A stretch of 64,000 nucleotides of DNA from Modicisalibacter muralis (GTDB lineage Bacteria; Pseudomonadota; Gammaproteobacteria; Pseudomonadales; Halomonadaceae), in NCBI RefSeq assembly GCF_900102945.1, contig NZ_FNGI01000003.1:62001-126000 (forward strand), given 5' to 3'. The notes under the pieces are model-generated. The model was not told the DNA's origin. It ran no database searches and saw only the letters and a program-made list of their open reading frames with translations. Numbering within the stretch: position 1 is the stretch's first letter; each line of letters starts with the position of its first letter. This document shows, piece by piece, positions 37,366 to 46,233 of the stretch. The translations under genes were made by a program, and so were the position numbers.

Positions 37366-38835
37366 TTACCCTACTCGGTAGTTGGGGGCTTCCTTGGTGA
37401 TCTGCACATCATGAACGTGGGACTCGGCGAAGCCGGCGCCGGTGATCTTGACGAACTCCGGCTTGGTGCGCATCTCGTCGACGCTGCGGCAGCCGGTGTA
37501 GCCCATCGAGGCGCGCACGCCGCCGATCAACTGGTGAACGATGGCATTCATCATGCCCTTGTAGGGCACGCGGCCTTCGATGCCTTCCGGCACCAGCTTC
37601 TCGGCGCCTTCGGACTTGTCCTGGAAGTAGCGATCCGCCGAGCCCTGGCTCTGCGACATGGCGCCCATCGAGCCCATGCCGCGGTAGGCCTTGTAGGTGC
37701 GGCCCTGGTAGAGCTCGACCTCGCCCGGCGCTTCTTCGGTGCCGGCCAGCAGGCCGCCGATCATCACGCAACTGGCGCCGGCGGCAATCGCCTTGGCCAC
37801 GTCGCCGGAGAAACGGATGCCGCCATCGGCGATCAACGGCACGTCGAACGGCTCGAGCGCGGCGGCGACGTTGGAAACGGCGGTGATCTGCGGCACGCCG
37901 ACACCGGCGACGATGCGCGTGGTGCAGATCGAGCCGGGGCCGATGCCGACCTTGACGCCGTCCGCGCCGGCTTCGGCCAGCGCTTTCGCCGCTTCCGCCG
38001 TGGCGATGTTGCCGCCAATCACCTGAATGTCGGGGAAGTGTTCCTTGACCCAGCGCACCCGCTCGATCACGCCGCTGGAGTGGCCGTGCGCGGTATCGAC
38101 GACGATCACGTCGACCCCGGCCTCGGCCAGTGCGGCGATGCGATCCGGCGTTTCGGCGCCGGTGCCCACCGCGGCGCCGACCAGCAGGCGGCCATCGGCG
38201 TCCTTGGCGGCGAACGGATAGGTGCGCGCCTTCTCGATATCGCGCACCGTGACCAGCCCGCGCAGGCGGAAGGCGTCGTCGACGATCAAGATCTTCTCGA
38301 TGCGGTGCTTCTGCAGCTTGGACTTGATCACGTCGAGCGAGGTGCCCTCGGGCACGGTGATCAGCTTGTCGCGCGGGGTCATGATCGCTTCGACGCTATC
38401 GCTATGATCGGGCTGGAAGCGCATGTCACGACCGGTGACGATGCCGACCAGTGTCTCGCCCTCGACCACCGGGAAGCCGGAGTAGCCGTGCTCGTCGGCC
38501 ATCGCCAGCAGGTCTTCCAGCTTGGCCTTGGGGCCGACCGTTACCGGGTCCTTGACGATCACGCTCTCGTGCTTCTTGACCTTGCGCACTTCCGCGGCCT
38601 GGCCGGCGATGGTCATGTTCTTGTGGATGATGCCGATGCCGCCTTCCTGGGCCATGGCGATGGCCAGGCGCGCTTCGGTGACGGTATCCATGGCGGAGGA
38701 GACGAGCGGGATGTTGAGATTCAGGCGGCGGGTCAGGCGGGTCTTGAGGCTGACATCCTTGGGCAGGACATCCGAGTAGCCGGGGACGAGTAATACGTCG
38801 TCGAACGTAAGAGCTTCTTGCGCCATACGTAGCAT
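37366..38835 (-). CDS. guaB: Inosine-5'-monophosphate dehydrogenase
   Basis: This enzyme converts IMP to XMP with NAD+, the rate-limiting step to GMP. The start at 38835 gives [21 protein letters not shown], the bacterial N-terminus, and 489 residues; further upstream codons are non-coding repeat. Two CBS domains lie at about 92-205 ([14 protein letters not shown] and [14 protein letters not shown]). The catalytic Cys304 is in GPGSICTTR, and the flap region follows ([24 protein letters not shown]). It heads the guaBA operon and is divergent from xseA across a short repeat-bearing spacer. Confidence 0.97.
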   Translation of the reverse strand: MLRMAQEALTFDDVLLVPGYSDVLPKDVSLKTRLTRRLNLNIPLVSSAMDTVTEARLAIAMAQEGGIGIIHKNMTIAGQAAEVRKVKKHESVIVKDPVTVGPKAKLEDLLAMADEHGYSGFPVVEGETLVGIVTGRDMRFQPDHSDSVEAIMTPRDKLITVPEGTSLDVIKSKLQKHRIEKILIVDDAFRLRGLVTVRDIEKARTYPFAAKDADGRLLVGAAVGTGAETPDRIAALAEAGVDVIVVDTAHGHSSGVIERVRWVKEHFPDIQVIGGNIATAEAAKALAEAGADGVKVGIGPGSICTTRIVAGVGVPQITAVSNVAAALEPFDVPLIADGGIRFSGDVAKAIAAGASCVMIGGLLAGTEEAPGEVELYQGRTYKAYRGMGSMGAMSQSQGSADRYFQDKSEGAEKLVPEGIEGRVPYKGMMNAIVHQLIGGVRASMGYTGCRSVDEMRTKPEFVKITGAGFAESHVHDVQITKEAPNYRVG

Positions 38836-38950
38836 ATCGTAAACACCCAATGAGCAGATGGTGGGGATGGGGTGTGTAGAAGTTAATCGACCATTATAGC
38901 GGTTAGGGCAAGTTTCGAGCAACGCGCGGCGAGCCACGAAATGCAAATCA

Positions 38951-38989
38951 AGCTCGTAGCTCGTAGCTCGTAGCTCGTAGCTCGTAGCC
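38951..38989. repeat. Seven-base tandem repeat between guaB and xseA
   Basis: AGCTCGT is repeated five times exactly, followed by AGCC, in the 193-base divergent spacer. Unit length and purity suggest slippage. It lies about 115 bases upstream of guaB and 40 upstream of xseA, so copy number could alter promoter geometry. Confidence 0.9.
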
Positions 38990-39028
38990 AAAATGCTAGA
39001 CTGCCCCTTTCATCATGGTGAGGCCGGC

Positions 39029-40369
39029 ATGCACGACACTCCCGCCGTTACGCTGAGCGTCAGCGATCTCAACCGTCAGGCCCGACTGATGCTCGAACGC
39101 GGCTTCGGCGATTGCTGGGTCGAAGGCGAAGTCTCGGGGCTGGCCAAGCCGGCCTCGGGGCACTGCTATTTCACGCTCAAGGACGACCGCGCCCAATTGC
39201 GCTGCGCGCTGTTTCGTACCCGCGCCCGCTTTGCCGCGCTGTTCAGCAATGGCGATCACGTGCGCCTGCGCGGCCGGGTGTCGATCTTCGAGCCACGCGG
39301 CGATTACCAGATGATCGTCGAGGCGGTGCAGCCCGCCGGCCAGGGCGCCCTGCTCGCCGCCTTCGAGCGCTTGAAGCAACAACTCGCCGGCGAGGGCGTG
39401 TTCGCCAATGCCCGCCCGTTGCCCTGCCCACCGCGTAAGCTGCTGGTGATCACCTCGGCTACCGGCGCGGCGATTCGCGACGTGCTGGCGGTGCTGGAAG
39501 CGCGCTGGCCGCTGCTCGATGTCACCCTGCTGCCGGTGCCCGTGCAGGGCCGCGAAGCCGTGCCGGCGATCGTTCGCGCCCTGGCGCTGGCCAACCAAAA
39601 CCCAAATCTCGATCCACAACGCGACGCCATCCTGATCACTCGCGGCGGCGGTAGCCTCGAGGACTTATGGGCCTTCAATGACGAGCACCTGGCGCGGGCG
39701 ATCTTCCACTCGCGGTTGCCGGTGATGTCGGCGGTGGGTCACGAGGTCGATGTTACGCTGGCCGATTTCGCCGCCGACGTGCGCGCGCCTACGCCCTCCG
39801 CCGCCGCCGAGCAGCTGGTGCCGGATCGCCGCGAGCTTTCCCGGCGCTTGAATGATGCCTTGCTGCGCCTGGCACGCTGCCAGCGCGCGCGGCTCGATAC
39901 CGAAACCCAGCGCCTCGACCATCTGCGCGCCCGGCTGCGCCACCCTGGCGAGCGTCTGGTCGGGCAGCGCCAGCGTCTCGAGCAATTGCAGGTTAGATTG
40001 CAGCGCGCCATGGCTCAGCAACGGCATGTGGCGCGGCAACGCCAGGCGCATCTGGCGCAACGCCTGCGTGCCTGCGATCCCGCCCGGCAGGTTACCGAGG
40101 CAAGGGGGCGTCTCGAGCGCGCCCGGCAGCGCTTGCACCTTACCTTACCCCAACATTTGACCACGCAGCGCGGCCGGCTCAATGCACTGGCACGCGAATT
40201 GAACGCAGTCAGCCCGCTGGCGGTGTTGGGGCGCGGCTACGCGATTCTCGAAAACACGGAAGGCCATGTCATCAAGCGCGCCGAGGATACCTCGCCGGGG
40301 CAAAGGCTCAGCGCGCGGCTGGGCCAGGGGCGTTTGAGTGTTGAGGTGAGGCGGCGCTACAAATCATGA
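39029..40369 (+). CDS. xseA: Exodeoxyribonuclease VII large subunit
   Basis: A 446-residue subunit of the XseA-XseB single-strand DNA nuclease. The start at 39029 follows GTGAGG and gives the usual short N-terminus (TLSVSDLNRQARLML). An OB-fold occupies about 15-110 (WVEGEVSGLAKPASGHCYFTLKD). The catalytic part has ITRGGGSLEDLWAFNDE, then SAVGHEVDVTLADFAADVRAPTPSAAAE. The C-terminal coiled coil spans about 260-400, where Arg/Gln-rich repeats are seen, and the end reads VLGRGYAIL. No xseB is in the window. It is divergent from guaB. Confidence 0.95.
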   Translation: MHDTPAVTLSVSDLNRQARLMLERGFGDCWVEGEVSGLAKPASGHCYFTLKDDRAQLRCALFRTRARFAALFSNGDHVRLRGRVSIFEPRGDYQMIVEAVQPAGQGALLAAFERLKQQLAGEGVFANARPLPCPPRKLLVITSATGAAIRDVLAVLEARWPLLDVTLLPVPVQGREAVPAIVRALALANQNPNLDPQRDAILITRGGGSLEDLWAFNDEHLARAIFHSRLPVMSAVGHEVDVTLADFAADVRAPTPSAAAEQLVPDRRELSRRLNDALLRLARCQRARLDTETQRLDHLRARLRHPGERLVGQRQRLEQLQVRLQRAMAQQRHVARQRQAHLAQRLRACDPARQVTEARGRLERARQRLHLTLPQHLTTQRGRLNALARELNAVSPLAVLGRGYAILENTEGHVIKRAEDTSPGQRLSARLGQGRLSVEVRRRYKS

Positions 40370-40403
40370 TCCCGGCTCTCGTCGCAGAAGCTCGATGCCG
40401 AAC

Positions 40404-40988
40404 TCAACGCCTGTGACGCTTGCGATAGGCCGCGACCTTGTGACGATTGCCACACGTCGAGGTGCTGCACCAGCGCCGCCGCCGGGATTTGGTGCGGTCA
40501 TAGAACCACAGGATGCATTCCGGATTGGCGCAAGTGTGGATGCGCGAGAAATCGGCGCCGACGAGCATCTCGGCAGCCGCTTCCGCTAGCGGCGCCAGTA
40601 GTTGCCGTGCGCTGTGCCGTGGCCGCACTCGTACAAGGCTGGGCTCTCGCCCTTCGCCAAGTACCAACTGAGGATAGCTTTCCGCCTCGGCCAGATAGCC
40701 GTTCAACGCCTCCAGTGACAGCCGGTCTCCCGCCTTCCGCTGCGCCACCAGCACCTGCACGATGCCGCGCAGGTCACGCGCGGCCATCAGCAATGCTTGA
40801 TCACCTCGATCCGACTCATCCGAGCCTGCCAGCCACCCCGCACGGACCAGCCAGTCCACGACGTCTGTGTCCGTTTGCCAAAAATCATGCCGCTCCCCCT
40901 CATGCATGCATACGGTGTTGAGCATGTCCAACACCGGGTGATCGGCCAGCTGCGGGGGCTCGGGCTTGGTTCTAGTTGGCGAAGTCAT
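40404..40988 (-). CDS. CGNR zinc-finger transcriptional regulator (ABATE domain)
   Basis: A protein of about 194 residues if started at ATG 40988; longer in-frame starts up to 41027 exist. The N-terminal ABATE domain (HPVLDMLNTV, FWQTDTDVVDWLVRAGWL) is probably a stress or ligand sensor. The C-terminal CGNR zinc finger has CANPECILWFYDRTKSRRRRWCS and the CGNRHKVAAYRKR motif, which binds DNA. It faces the alpha/beta hydrolase gene across a spacer with repeated TGTAAC half-sites, so it very likely controls that gene and itself. Confidence 0.87.
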   Translation of the reverse strand: MTSPTRTKPEPPQLADHPVLDMLNTVCMHEGERHDFWQTDTDVVDWLVRAGWLAGSDESDRGDQALLMAARDLRGIVQVLVAQRKAGDRLSLEALNGYLAEAESYPQLVLGEGREPSLVRVRPRHSARQLLAPLAEAAAEMLVGADFSRIHTCANPECILWFYDRTKSRRRRWCSTSTCGNRHKVAAYRKRHRR

Positions 40989-41027
40989 GATAGCTGAGAG
41001 TTCCATAAGCAGAGAATGCCACAACAT

Positions 41028-41110
41028 TGTAACTTTTAAAAAAACTTTGACAAGTTACAGATAAGTTCACATGATGAATTTGTAACCCAAGAACTCCATT
41101 TTAAAAGTTA
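41028..41110. promoter_or_regulatory. Operator array between the CGNR regulator and alpha/beta hydrolase
   Basis: TGTAACTT (41028-41035) with AAGTTACA (41052-41059), and TAACTTTTAAAA (41030-41041) with TTTTAAAAGTTA (41099-41110), are perfect inverted repeats. A third TGTAAC lies near 41081. The spacer is AT-rich. It is probably where the CGNR protein binds. Confidence 0.6.
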
Positions 41111-41126
41111 TCAAGAGGAGGTTTGC

Positions 41127-42035
41127 ATGACCGCTCTTTTACACTCCGAGGCACTGGCCACTGTCCACCATCGCTTCGTCGAGGCTGATGGCCTCCGCGT
41201 CTTCTATCGAGAAGCGGGATCGCCCCAGGCTCCAGTGCTCCTTCTATTGCACGGTTTCCCAGCGTCGTCCTTCCAGTTTCGCGAGTTGATCCCGAGGCTG
41301 GCGTCGCGCTTCCGGGTAATCGCACCCGATCTCCCCGGCTTCGGCTTCACCGAGGTCCCCGAGGAGCGGGGCTACGTTTATACCTTTGACGCGCTGGGCA
41401 GAACGCTCGAAGCCTTTGTCGAACAACTCGGGCTCACGCGCTATGCGATGTACTTCTTCGATTACGGTGCGCCCGCCGGCCTGCGTCTGGCGCTGGCACA
41501 TCCGCGGCGTATTACCGGCATCGTTTCGCAAAACGGCAACGCGTATCTGGAGGGGCTGGGTGATGCATGGGATCCACTCAGAACGTATTGGGCCGAGCCA
41601 AGCGCCGAAAATCGCCAGGTGGTGAATGACAACATACTGAATCTGGAGGGAATACGCTGGCAGTACACGCACGGGGTCAGCGACCCGCAGCTCATTGCCC
41701 AGGAATCCTATGTGCTGGATACCCTATTGATGGAACGACCGGGCAACAGGACGATTCAGCTCGACCTGTTTCTCGACTACGCCAATAACCTCGAGCTATA
41801 TCCCGAATTTCAGGCGTTTTTCCGCCGTTATCGGCCGCCGACATTGGTGATCTGGGGAAAGCACGATCCGTTCTTCATCCCACCGGGGGCGTGGGCCTAT
41901 CAGCGTGACAATCCCGAGGCGGTGGTGGAGCTGCTCGACACCGGGCACTTCGCCCTGGAGACCCACGCGAGTTACATCGCCGATCGCATTCATGAGGTCC
42001 TGGGAGACACTACCCGTCAGTCCACCTATATATGA
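41127..42035 (+). CDS. Alpha/beta hydrolase (epoxide hydrolase/haloalkane dehalogenase-like)
   Basis: A 302-residue alpha/beta-hydrolase. The oxyanion HGFPASSFQFR (about 42-52) and DLPGFGFTE are visible. The nucleophile is in FFDYGAPAG, so it is Asp112 rather than Ser, as in epoxide hydrolases and haloalkane dehalogenases. The second acid and His are in KHDPFF and TGHFALE near the C-terminus. GAGGAGG precedes the ATG. It is paired divergently with the CGNR regulator, suggesting inducible detoxification. The exact substrate is not predictable. Confidence 0.86.
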   Translation: MTALLHSEALATVHHRFVEADGLRVFYREAGSPQAPVLLLLHGFPASSFQFRELIPRLASRFRVIAPDLPGFGFTEVPEERGYVYTFDALGRTLEAFVEQLGLTRYAMYFFDYGAPAGLRLALAHPRRITGIVSQNGNAYLEGLGDAWDPLRTYWAEPSAENRQVVNDNILNLEGIRWQYTHGVSDPQLIAQESYVLDTLLMERPGNRTIQLDLFLDYANNLELYPEFQAFFRRYRPPTLVIWGKHDPFFIPPGAWAYQRDNPEAVVELLDTGHFALETHASYIADRIHEVLGDTTRQSTYI

Positions 42036-42112
42036 AGGGCATTGGACGGAACCTGCTACTCGACACCGAGGAAAGCAGGTCTCGTCCTTTCACGCCGGCA
42101 GGAACTGCTGTC

Positions 42113-43480
42113 CTAGCCCATTTCCTCGGCGTTGGCGCCGGGCTTGAAGATACCGGGTTCGAGGTCGTGGCGGCCGAGCAGCTTGTAGAAGTCGGTGCGA
42201 TTGCGTCCGGCGATACGCGCCGCCTGGGTCACGTTGCCCTCGGTGATCTTGAGTACCTTGATCAGATAACTGCGCTCGAAACCGGCGCGCGCGTCATTGA
42301 ACGACGGCAGCGCGTTCTCCTCGGCGACCAGCGCCTGGGAGACCAGTGCCTCGGGAATGATCGGCGAGCTGGTCAGCGCCACGCACTGCTCGACCACGTT
42401 GACCAGTTGCCGCACGTTGCCGGGCCAGGCGCTCGAGGCCAACAGATTGAGCGCCTCGGGCGAGAAGCCCTTGACGAACGGCTTGTGGCGCTCGGCGGCC
42501 TGGGTCACCAGATACTTGGCCAGCAGCGGTACGTCCTCGGCGCGCTCCTTGAGCGGCGGCAGGCGCAGGTTGACCACGTTGAGGCGGTAATACAGATCCT
42601 CGCGGAAATCGCCCTCGCTCATCGCACGATCCAGATCGCGGTGGGTCGCCGAAATGATGCGCACGTCGATGCCGATCGAGGCGGTCGAACCCAGTGGACG
42701 AATCTGGCCATCCTGCAGGGTGCGCAGCAACTTGACCTGCAACGGCAACGGCATGTCGCCGATCTCGTCGAGGAACAGCGTGCCACCGTCGGCGGCCTGA
42801 AACAGCCCCTCGTGCTGGCTGATCGCGCCGGTGAAGGCGCCCTTGGCATGGCCGAACAGCTCGCTTTCGAGCAACTGTTCGGGCAGCGCGCCGCAGTTGA
42901 TGGCGACGAACGGCTTGTCGGCGCGCGAGCTGGCCTGATGAATGGCATTGGCCATCAGCTCCTTGCCGCTACCGCTGGGGCCGGTGACCAGCACGCTGAC
43001 ATCCGATCCCGCGACCATGCGCGCCTGCTCCAGCACGCGTTCCATCTGCGGGCTGCGGGTGATGATCGCCGAGCGCCATGAATCGTCGCCGGCCTCGACG
43101 CTACCGCCTTGCGTCTGGCTCAGCGCATCGTCGATGGCGCTGAACAGCTCGTCGCGATCCACCGGCTTGGTCAGGAAGCTGAACACGCCCTGGCGCGTGG
43201 CGCTGACCGCATCGGGGATCGAGCCATGCGCGGTGAGGATGATCACCGGCAGGCCCGGCGCGCGCTTCTGCAACTGATGGAACAGCGCCAGGCCATCCAT
43301 CTCGTCCATGCGCAGGTCGGACAGCACCAGATCGGGGCGTACCTGCTCGAGACGTTCCAGCGCCTGGCGCCCGCTCTCGGCGGTGGTTACCTTGTAGCCG
43401 CGGCTCTCCAGACGCATTCCCAGCAGCTTGAGCAGACTGGCATCGTCATCCACCAGCAGAACATGGGCGGCATGCTTCAC
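42113..43480 (-). CDS. glrR: Sigma-54-dependent response regulator GlrR (QseF)
   Basis: This protein of 455 residues starts at GTG. The receiver domain has the phospho-acceptor Asp55 (LVLSDLRMDEMDG). The AAA+ domain has Walker A GPSGSGKE (167-174) and the sigma-54-contacting GAFTGA motif (214-219). The C-terminal helix-turn-helix is near GNVTQAARIAGRNRTDFYKLL. In enterobacteria GlrR activates sigma-54 transcription of the sRNA GlmY, a step in glucosamine-6-phosphate control. Here it follows qseG, and a sigma-54 promoter upstream of glrK (46111) is its probable target. Confidence 0.92.
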   Translation of the reverse strand: MKHAAHVLLVDDDASLLKLLGMRLESRGYKVTTAESGRQALERLEQVRPDLVLSDLRMDEMDGLALFHQLQKRAPGLPVIILTAHGSIPDAVSATRQGVFSFLTKPVDRDELFSAIDDALSQTQGGSVEAGDDSWRSAIITRSPQMERVLEQARMVAGSDVSVLVTGPSGSGKELMANAIHQASSRADKPFVAINCGALPEQLLESELFGHAKGAFTGAISQHEGLFQAADGGTLFLDEIGDMPLPLQVKLLRTLQDGQIRPLGSTASIGIDVRIISATHRDLDRAMSEGDFREDLYYRLNVVNLRLPPLKERAEDVPLLAKYLVTQAAERHKPFVKGFSPEALNLLASSAWPGNVRQLVNVVEQCVALTSSPIIPEALVSQALVAEENALPSFNDARAGFERSYLIKVLKITEGNVTQAARIAGRNRTDFYKLLGRHDLEPGIFKPGANAEEMG

Positions 43481-43510
43481 GATTCGTCTCCCTCGACGTC
43501 AAGCGGCATA

Positions 43511-44038
43511 TCAGGGTTCCTGCTGCCGCGAGTTGATACTCTGTTCAATGGCCGTCAGCGCATCGAGCTTTTCGGCCAGACTGTTGCGTTCATTGGCCAG
43601 CGCCACGCGCGACGCTTCGCTACTGGCCAGTTCCTCGGCCAACGCACGACGTGCTTCCAGGCTGTTGAGCCACTGGCGCAGCAGCGGCTGCAGGCGGCTG
43701 GGTGCCGAAGCGAGATCGGCCTTGTAAATCTCGGAGGCCTGCTGCCATTCACTGTCGTCGGACCAGGAAAGCACCACCGCACGCGCCAGGCGGTGCCTGG
43801 TGGAGTCGCCGTCGAGACGCTCCAGCATGTTTTCGCGCCACTCGGGCTCGCCGCGTTGGGCGGCCAGATTGAAGTCGATCCAGGATTCGAGCAGGCATCC
43901 GTTGCGCGCCAGGTTGGGCACTTCTCTCTGGCAGCTAGACGCCGTATCAGGGTTCTCCCCGGCATTCCCGGGCAACGCCTGGCAACCGGCCAATAGCGAA
44001 ACGGCCAGCAGGCTGGCGATGAGTGAATACTGTTTCAT
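43511..44038 (-). CDS. qseG: QseG/YfhG-like outer-membrane lipoprotein
   Basis: This 175-residue lipoprotein has the signal MKQYSLIASLLAVSLLAGC, with Cys19 the lipidation site. After it lie a Cys pair and a helical, charged C-terminal part (ARRALAEELASSEASRVALANERNSLAEKLDALTAI in outline) likely to be a coiled coil. Its position between the kinase and the regulator matches qseG/yfhG. In E. coli, QseG interacts with the kinase and influences signalling. The assignment rests mainly on synteny and lipoprotein character. It begins 5 bases after glrK. Confidence 0.75.
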   Translation of the reverse strand: MKQYSLIASLLAVSLLAGCQALPGNAGENPDTASSCQREVPNLARNGCLLESWIDFNLAAQRGEPEWRENMLERLDGDSTRHRLARAVVLSWSDDSEWQQASEIYKADLASAPSRLQPLLRQWLNSLEARRALAEELASSEASRVALANERNSLAEKLDALTAIEQSINSRQQEP

Positions 44039-44043
44039 CGGAT

Positions 44044-45540
44044 TCAGTTCCTTGCGTCGGTACCAAGAGTAGGCACCGAATGAGACTGTCGGTTGTCGTT
44101 TTCGATAACACTATCGCCATTCCATGGCAGTGTCAGGCGAAAACATACCGCCAGGGCATCGTCGTCGACCAGCGCTAAATGACCCTGTTGGGCGAGCGCG
44201 CAGTCCGCCGCCACCGAGAGGCCGATCCCCGAGCCCTTCAACGCGCCCTTGCGCCGGGCACGCCCCTGATAAAAGGCCTCGAACAGGCGCGAACGATCGT
44301 TATCGTCGATCGGCTCCCCGCTGTTGGCGACTTCCAGCACCAGAGCCTGGGCCTCACGGTAGACGCGAATCTCCAGGCGCCCGCCATCTTCGCCGTAGGC
44401 GATGGCATTGGATACCAGGTTATCGAGGATTCGCGCGGTGCGATCCCGGTCGCTGACCCACTCGAGCGGCCGCTGCGACGCGATGACACGCATCTCCTTC
44501 TTATCGAGCGCCAACTGGTGCTTGGACAACACCTCCTGGATGACGCCGGAGACATCGAAGCGCTCATAATAAGCGGGCTGGCCATGCTGCAGTAGATTGT
44601 AATCGAGCAATTGCTCGATCAACTGTTGTAGCTCCTGGCCGCTGGCATCGATCAGCTCGACGATTTCACGCTGCCGCGGCGTCAACGCGCCGGCCACGTT
44701 GTCGGACAACAGCCCAGTGCCCTCGCGCACGCTGGCCAGCGGTGTTTTCAGCTCATGCGACATGTGCCGCAGAAATTGCTGCTTCTGGGCCTCGAGTTCG
44801 GCCAGGCGCACCGACAGCCAGTCTATGCGCTCGCCCAGGCTGACCAGTTCCGCCGGCCCCTGGATGAGCTGCGCCGAGGCCGGCTCGCGACCGCTACCCA
44901 GGCTGAGAATGCGCCGCTCGATCTGACGAATGGGGCGGATGATCAACCAGGTGAACAGCAACATCAGCACCAGGCTCGCCGAGACCAGCGCCGCGGTCTG
45001 TAGCCACAGGCGACGCTGTACCTCGGCGGCCTGCACGCTGATCGCCTCGATGCGGTTGTCGATCTGTCGACTGGTCGCCGTGCGCATGGCATCGGTGTGC
45101 TCGGCGAAACTCGCGAACTCGTCGAGCCGCAGGCTCAACTCATCTACCGGCAGGGAGGGAAACGTGATCAACGTCTGGATCTGCTCGCGTAGCGCCTTGA
45201 TGTTGGGATTGTCCGGTAGCAGGCGTTGCTGGGATTCGAGTAGCTCGGCGAACTCTTGCGCCTTTTCGGCGTAGATTTCCATCAGCCCCGGTTGCTCGAC
45301 TACCGCATACTGGCGCGCGCTACGCTCCATCTCTATCGCCAGGTTGGACAACGCCCGGGCGCGGCGCGTCTGCTCGACGGCCTGACGCGCGCTGACGTCA
45401 GCCAGATTCGAGAGCTCGGACAGGGCTTGGCCTGCCTGGAACATCAGCACGGCAATGGGCAGCATCACCACCAGAAAGGCCAGTAGCACCAATTGCAACA
45501 GGGATCGAGGACGCCAGCGGCGTGAGACCTGTGAGGTCAT
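44044..45540 (-). CDS. glrK: Sensor histidine kinase GlrK (QseE)
   Basis: A 498-residue inner-membrane kinase, with the start placed at 45540 just before the first membrane helix (about 14-35). A periplasmic helical sensor spans about 40-180 and the second membrane helix 182-201. A HAMP domain follows, then the H-box FLRHMSHELKTPLASVREG with His262. The ATP-binding part has DNLVSNAIAYGEDGGRLEI and GSGIGLSVAADC. It would phosphorylate GlrR. The gene order glrK-qseG-glrR is that of enterobacteria. The region directly upstream is predicted to encode a structured RNA. Confidence 0.9.
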   Translation of the reverse strand: MTSQVSRRWRPRSLLQLVLLAFLVVMLPIAVLMFQAGQALSELSNLADVSARQAVEQTRRARALSNLAIEMERSARQYAVVEQPGLMEIYAEKAQEFAELLESQQRLLPDNPNIKALREQIQTLITFPSLPVDELSLRLDEFASFAEHTDAMRTATSRQIDNRIEAISVQAAEVQRRLWLQTAALVSASLVLMLLFTWLIIRPIRQIERRILSLGSGREPASAQLIQGPAELVSLGERIDWLSVRLAELEAQKQQFLRHMSHELKTPLASVREGTGLLSDNVAGALTPRQREIVELIDASGQELQQLIEQLLDYNLLQHGQPAYYERFDVSGVIQEVLSKHQLALDKKEMRVIASQRPLEWVSDRDRTARILDNLVSNAIAYGEDGGRLEIRVYREAQALVLEVANSGEPIDDNDRSRLFEAFYQGRARRKGALKGSGIGLSVAADCALAQQGHLALVDDDALAVCFRLTLPWNGDSVIENDNRQSHSVPTLGTDARN

Positions 45541-45640
45541 GAAAACCGTTCTATGCAGAAAGAGGGATAACGTCATGATGTCTTATCCGCATAGCATAAC
45601 AGATTACCGTGTAGCCAAACCCCATCGGCGCCTACTTGCC

Positions 45641-45668
45641 AAAAAAGAGGGCCGGCGATTGCCGGCCC
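45641..45668 (-). terminator. Terminator of the predicted RNA upstream of glrK
   Basis: GGGCCGGC, a four-base loop and GCCGGCCC form a perfect 8-bp stem, followed on the minus strand by TCTTTTTT. No protein gene precedes it on that strand, so it must end a non-coding transcript or leader. Confidence 0.85.
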
Positions 45669-46100
45669 AAGGTACGCAGGGAACTGAAGGGTCATGTGAG
45701 CTCTCGCATTAATCCGCCTGGCCAGACTGTCAATGAGTGCTCGGGGATCGGACCCCCTTGGGGTCCCGAAACCATGAAATCGCTTTAACGCCTGCCAGGG
45801 ACTGGCGATTTCACACAAGGCGGCGAGCCGCCGGGTTTCGTTCATGAGCACGCCACCTCGGCGTCGTGCTGCTATTAGTTCCCCCGTGAGGGGGAGTGGC
45901 ATCCATGCCGGGGCATCCTTGCCCTTTAGGTACCTCTCCATGCCGTTAGGCGGTACCCGTCTCATCGCAACCTAAGTCACACATCGCGTGGAGCAGACGC
46001 TACTGGCGGATTCGAGATTCATGCACAGGGTAGTGAAGAAAGCTCTGTCTCCGGCAGTCGGGAAGCGATTCGAGCCGTTTGAACCGCTTCCCGTTGCTCA
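45641..46100 (-). ncRNA. Predicted sigma-54-dependent structured regulatory RNA upstream of glrK
   Basis: About 460 bases on the minus strand between a sigma-54 promoter (46111-46127) and a strong terminator (45641). They contain a series of perfect hairpins: 9-bp CGGGAAGCG/CGCTTCCCG (46059-46067, 46085-46093), GGTACC arms (45929, 45952), GGGCA-AGGA-TGCCC (45911-45924), GGCA-TGGA-TGCC (45898-45909), CCCCC/GGGGG (45881-45894), GGCGGC/GCCGCC (45819-45832), GAAATCGC/GCGATTTC (45776-45812) and GGACCCC/GGGGTCC (45750-45766). An open frame through part of it runs into the terminator and resembles no protein. In E. coli, sigma-54-controlled GlmY lies at this spot. Length and sequence differ, so it could be an analogue or a new RNA. 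Confidence 0.65.
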
Positions 46101-46110
46101 CCCTATACAT

Positions 46111-46127
46111 TGCGACAGCCGTGCCAG
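46111..46127 (-). promoter_or_regulatory. Sigma-54 (-24/-12) promoter
   Basis: On the minus strand CTGGCACGGCTGTCGCA has the GG-N10-GC core, TGGCACG at -24 and one mismatch to TTGCA at -12. Transcription would start near 46100 and run toward glrK. GlrR encoded downstream is a sigma-54 activator. Confidence 0.75.
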
Positions 46128-46233
46128 TTTTTACAGATAATCAATAAATACAATGGGTTAAAATATTGATTTCAGGCCAGGCCAGACTGCGGCCCGAATA
46201 ATGGCGAAAAAATAGCGTCTCGATGGCAAAAAT

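Noticed and set aside
38951-38989. AGCTCGT repeats as a CRISPR array
   Set aside because: The unit is 7 bases with no spacers; it is a simple tandem repeat.
45741-45770. T-arm-like GGGGGTCCGATCCCC as part of a tRNA or tmRNA
   Set aside because: No acceptor, D or anticodon arms or tmRNA landmarks can be found around it.
45573-45965. A 130-codon open frame on the minus strand upstream of glrK
   Set aside because: It passes through the terminator stem and T-run, has no family resemblance, and overlaps a chain of perfect hairpins; a structured RNA explains the region better.
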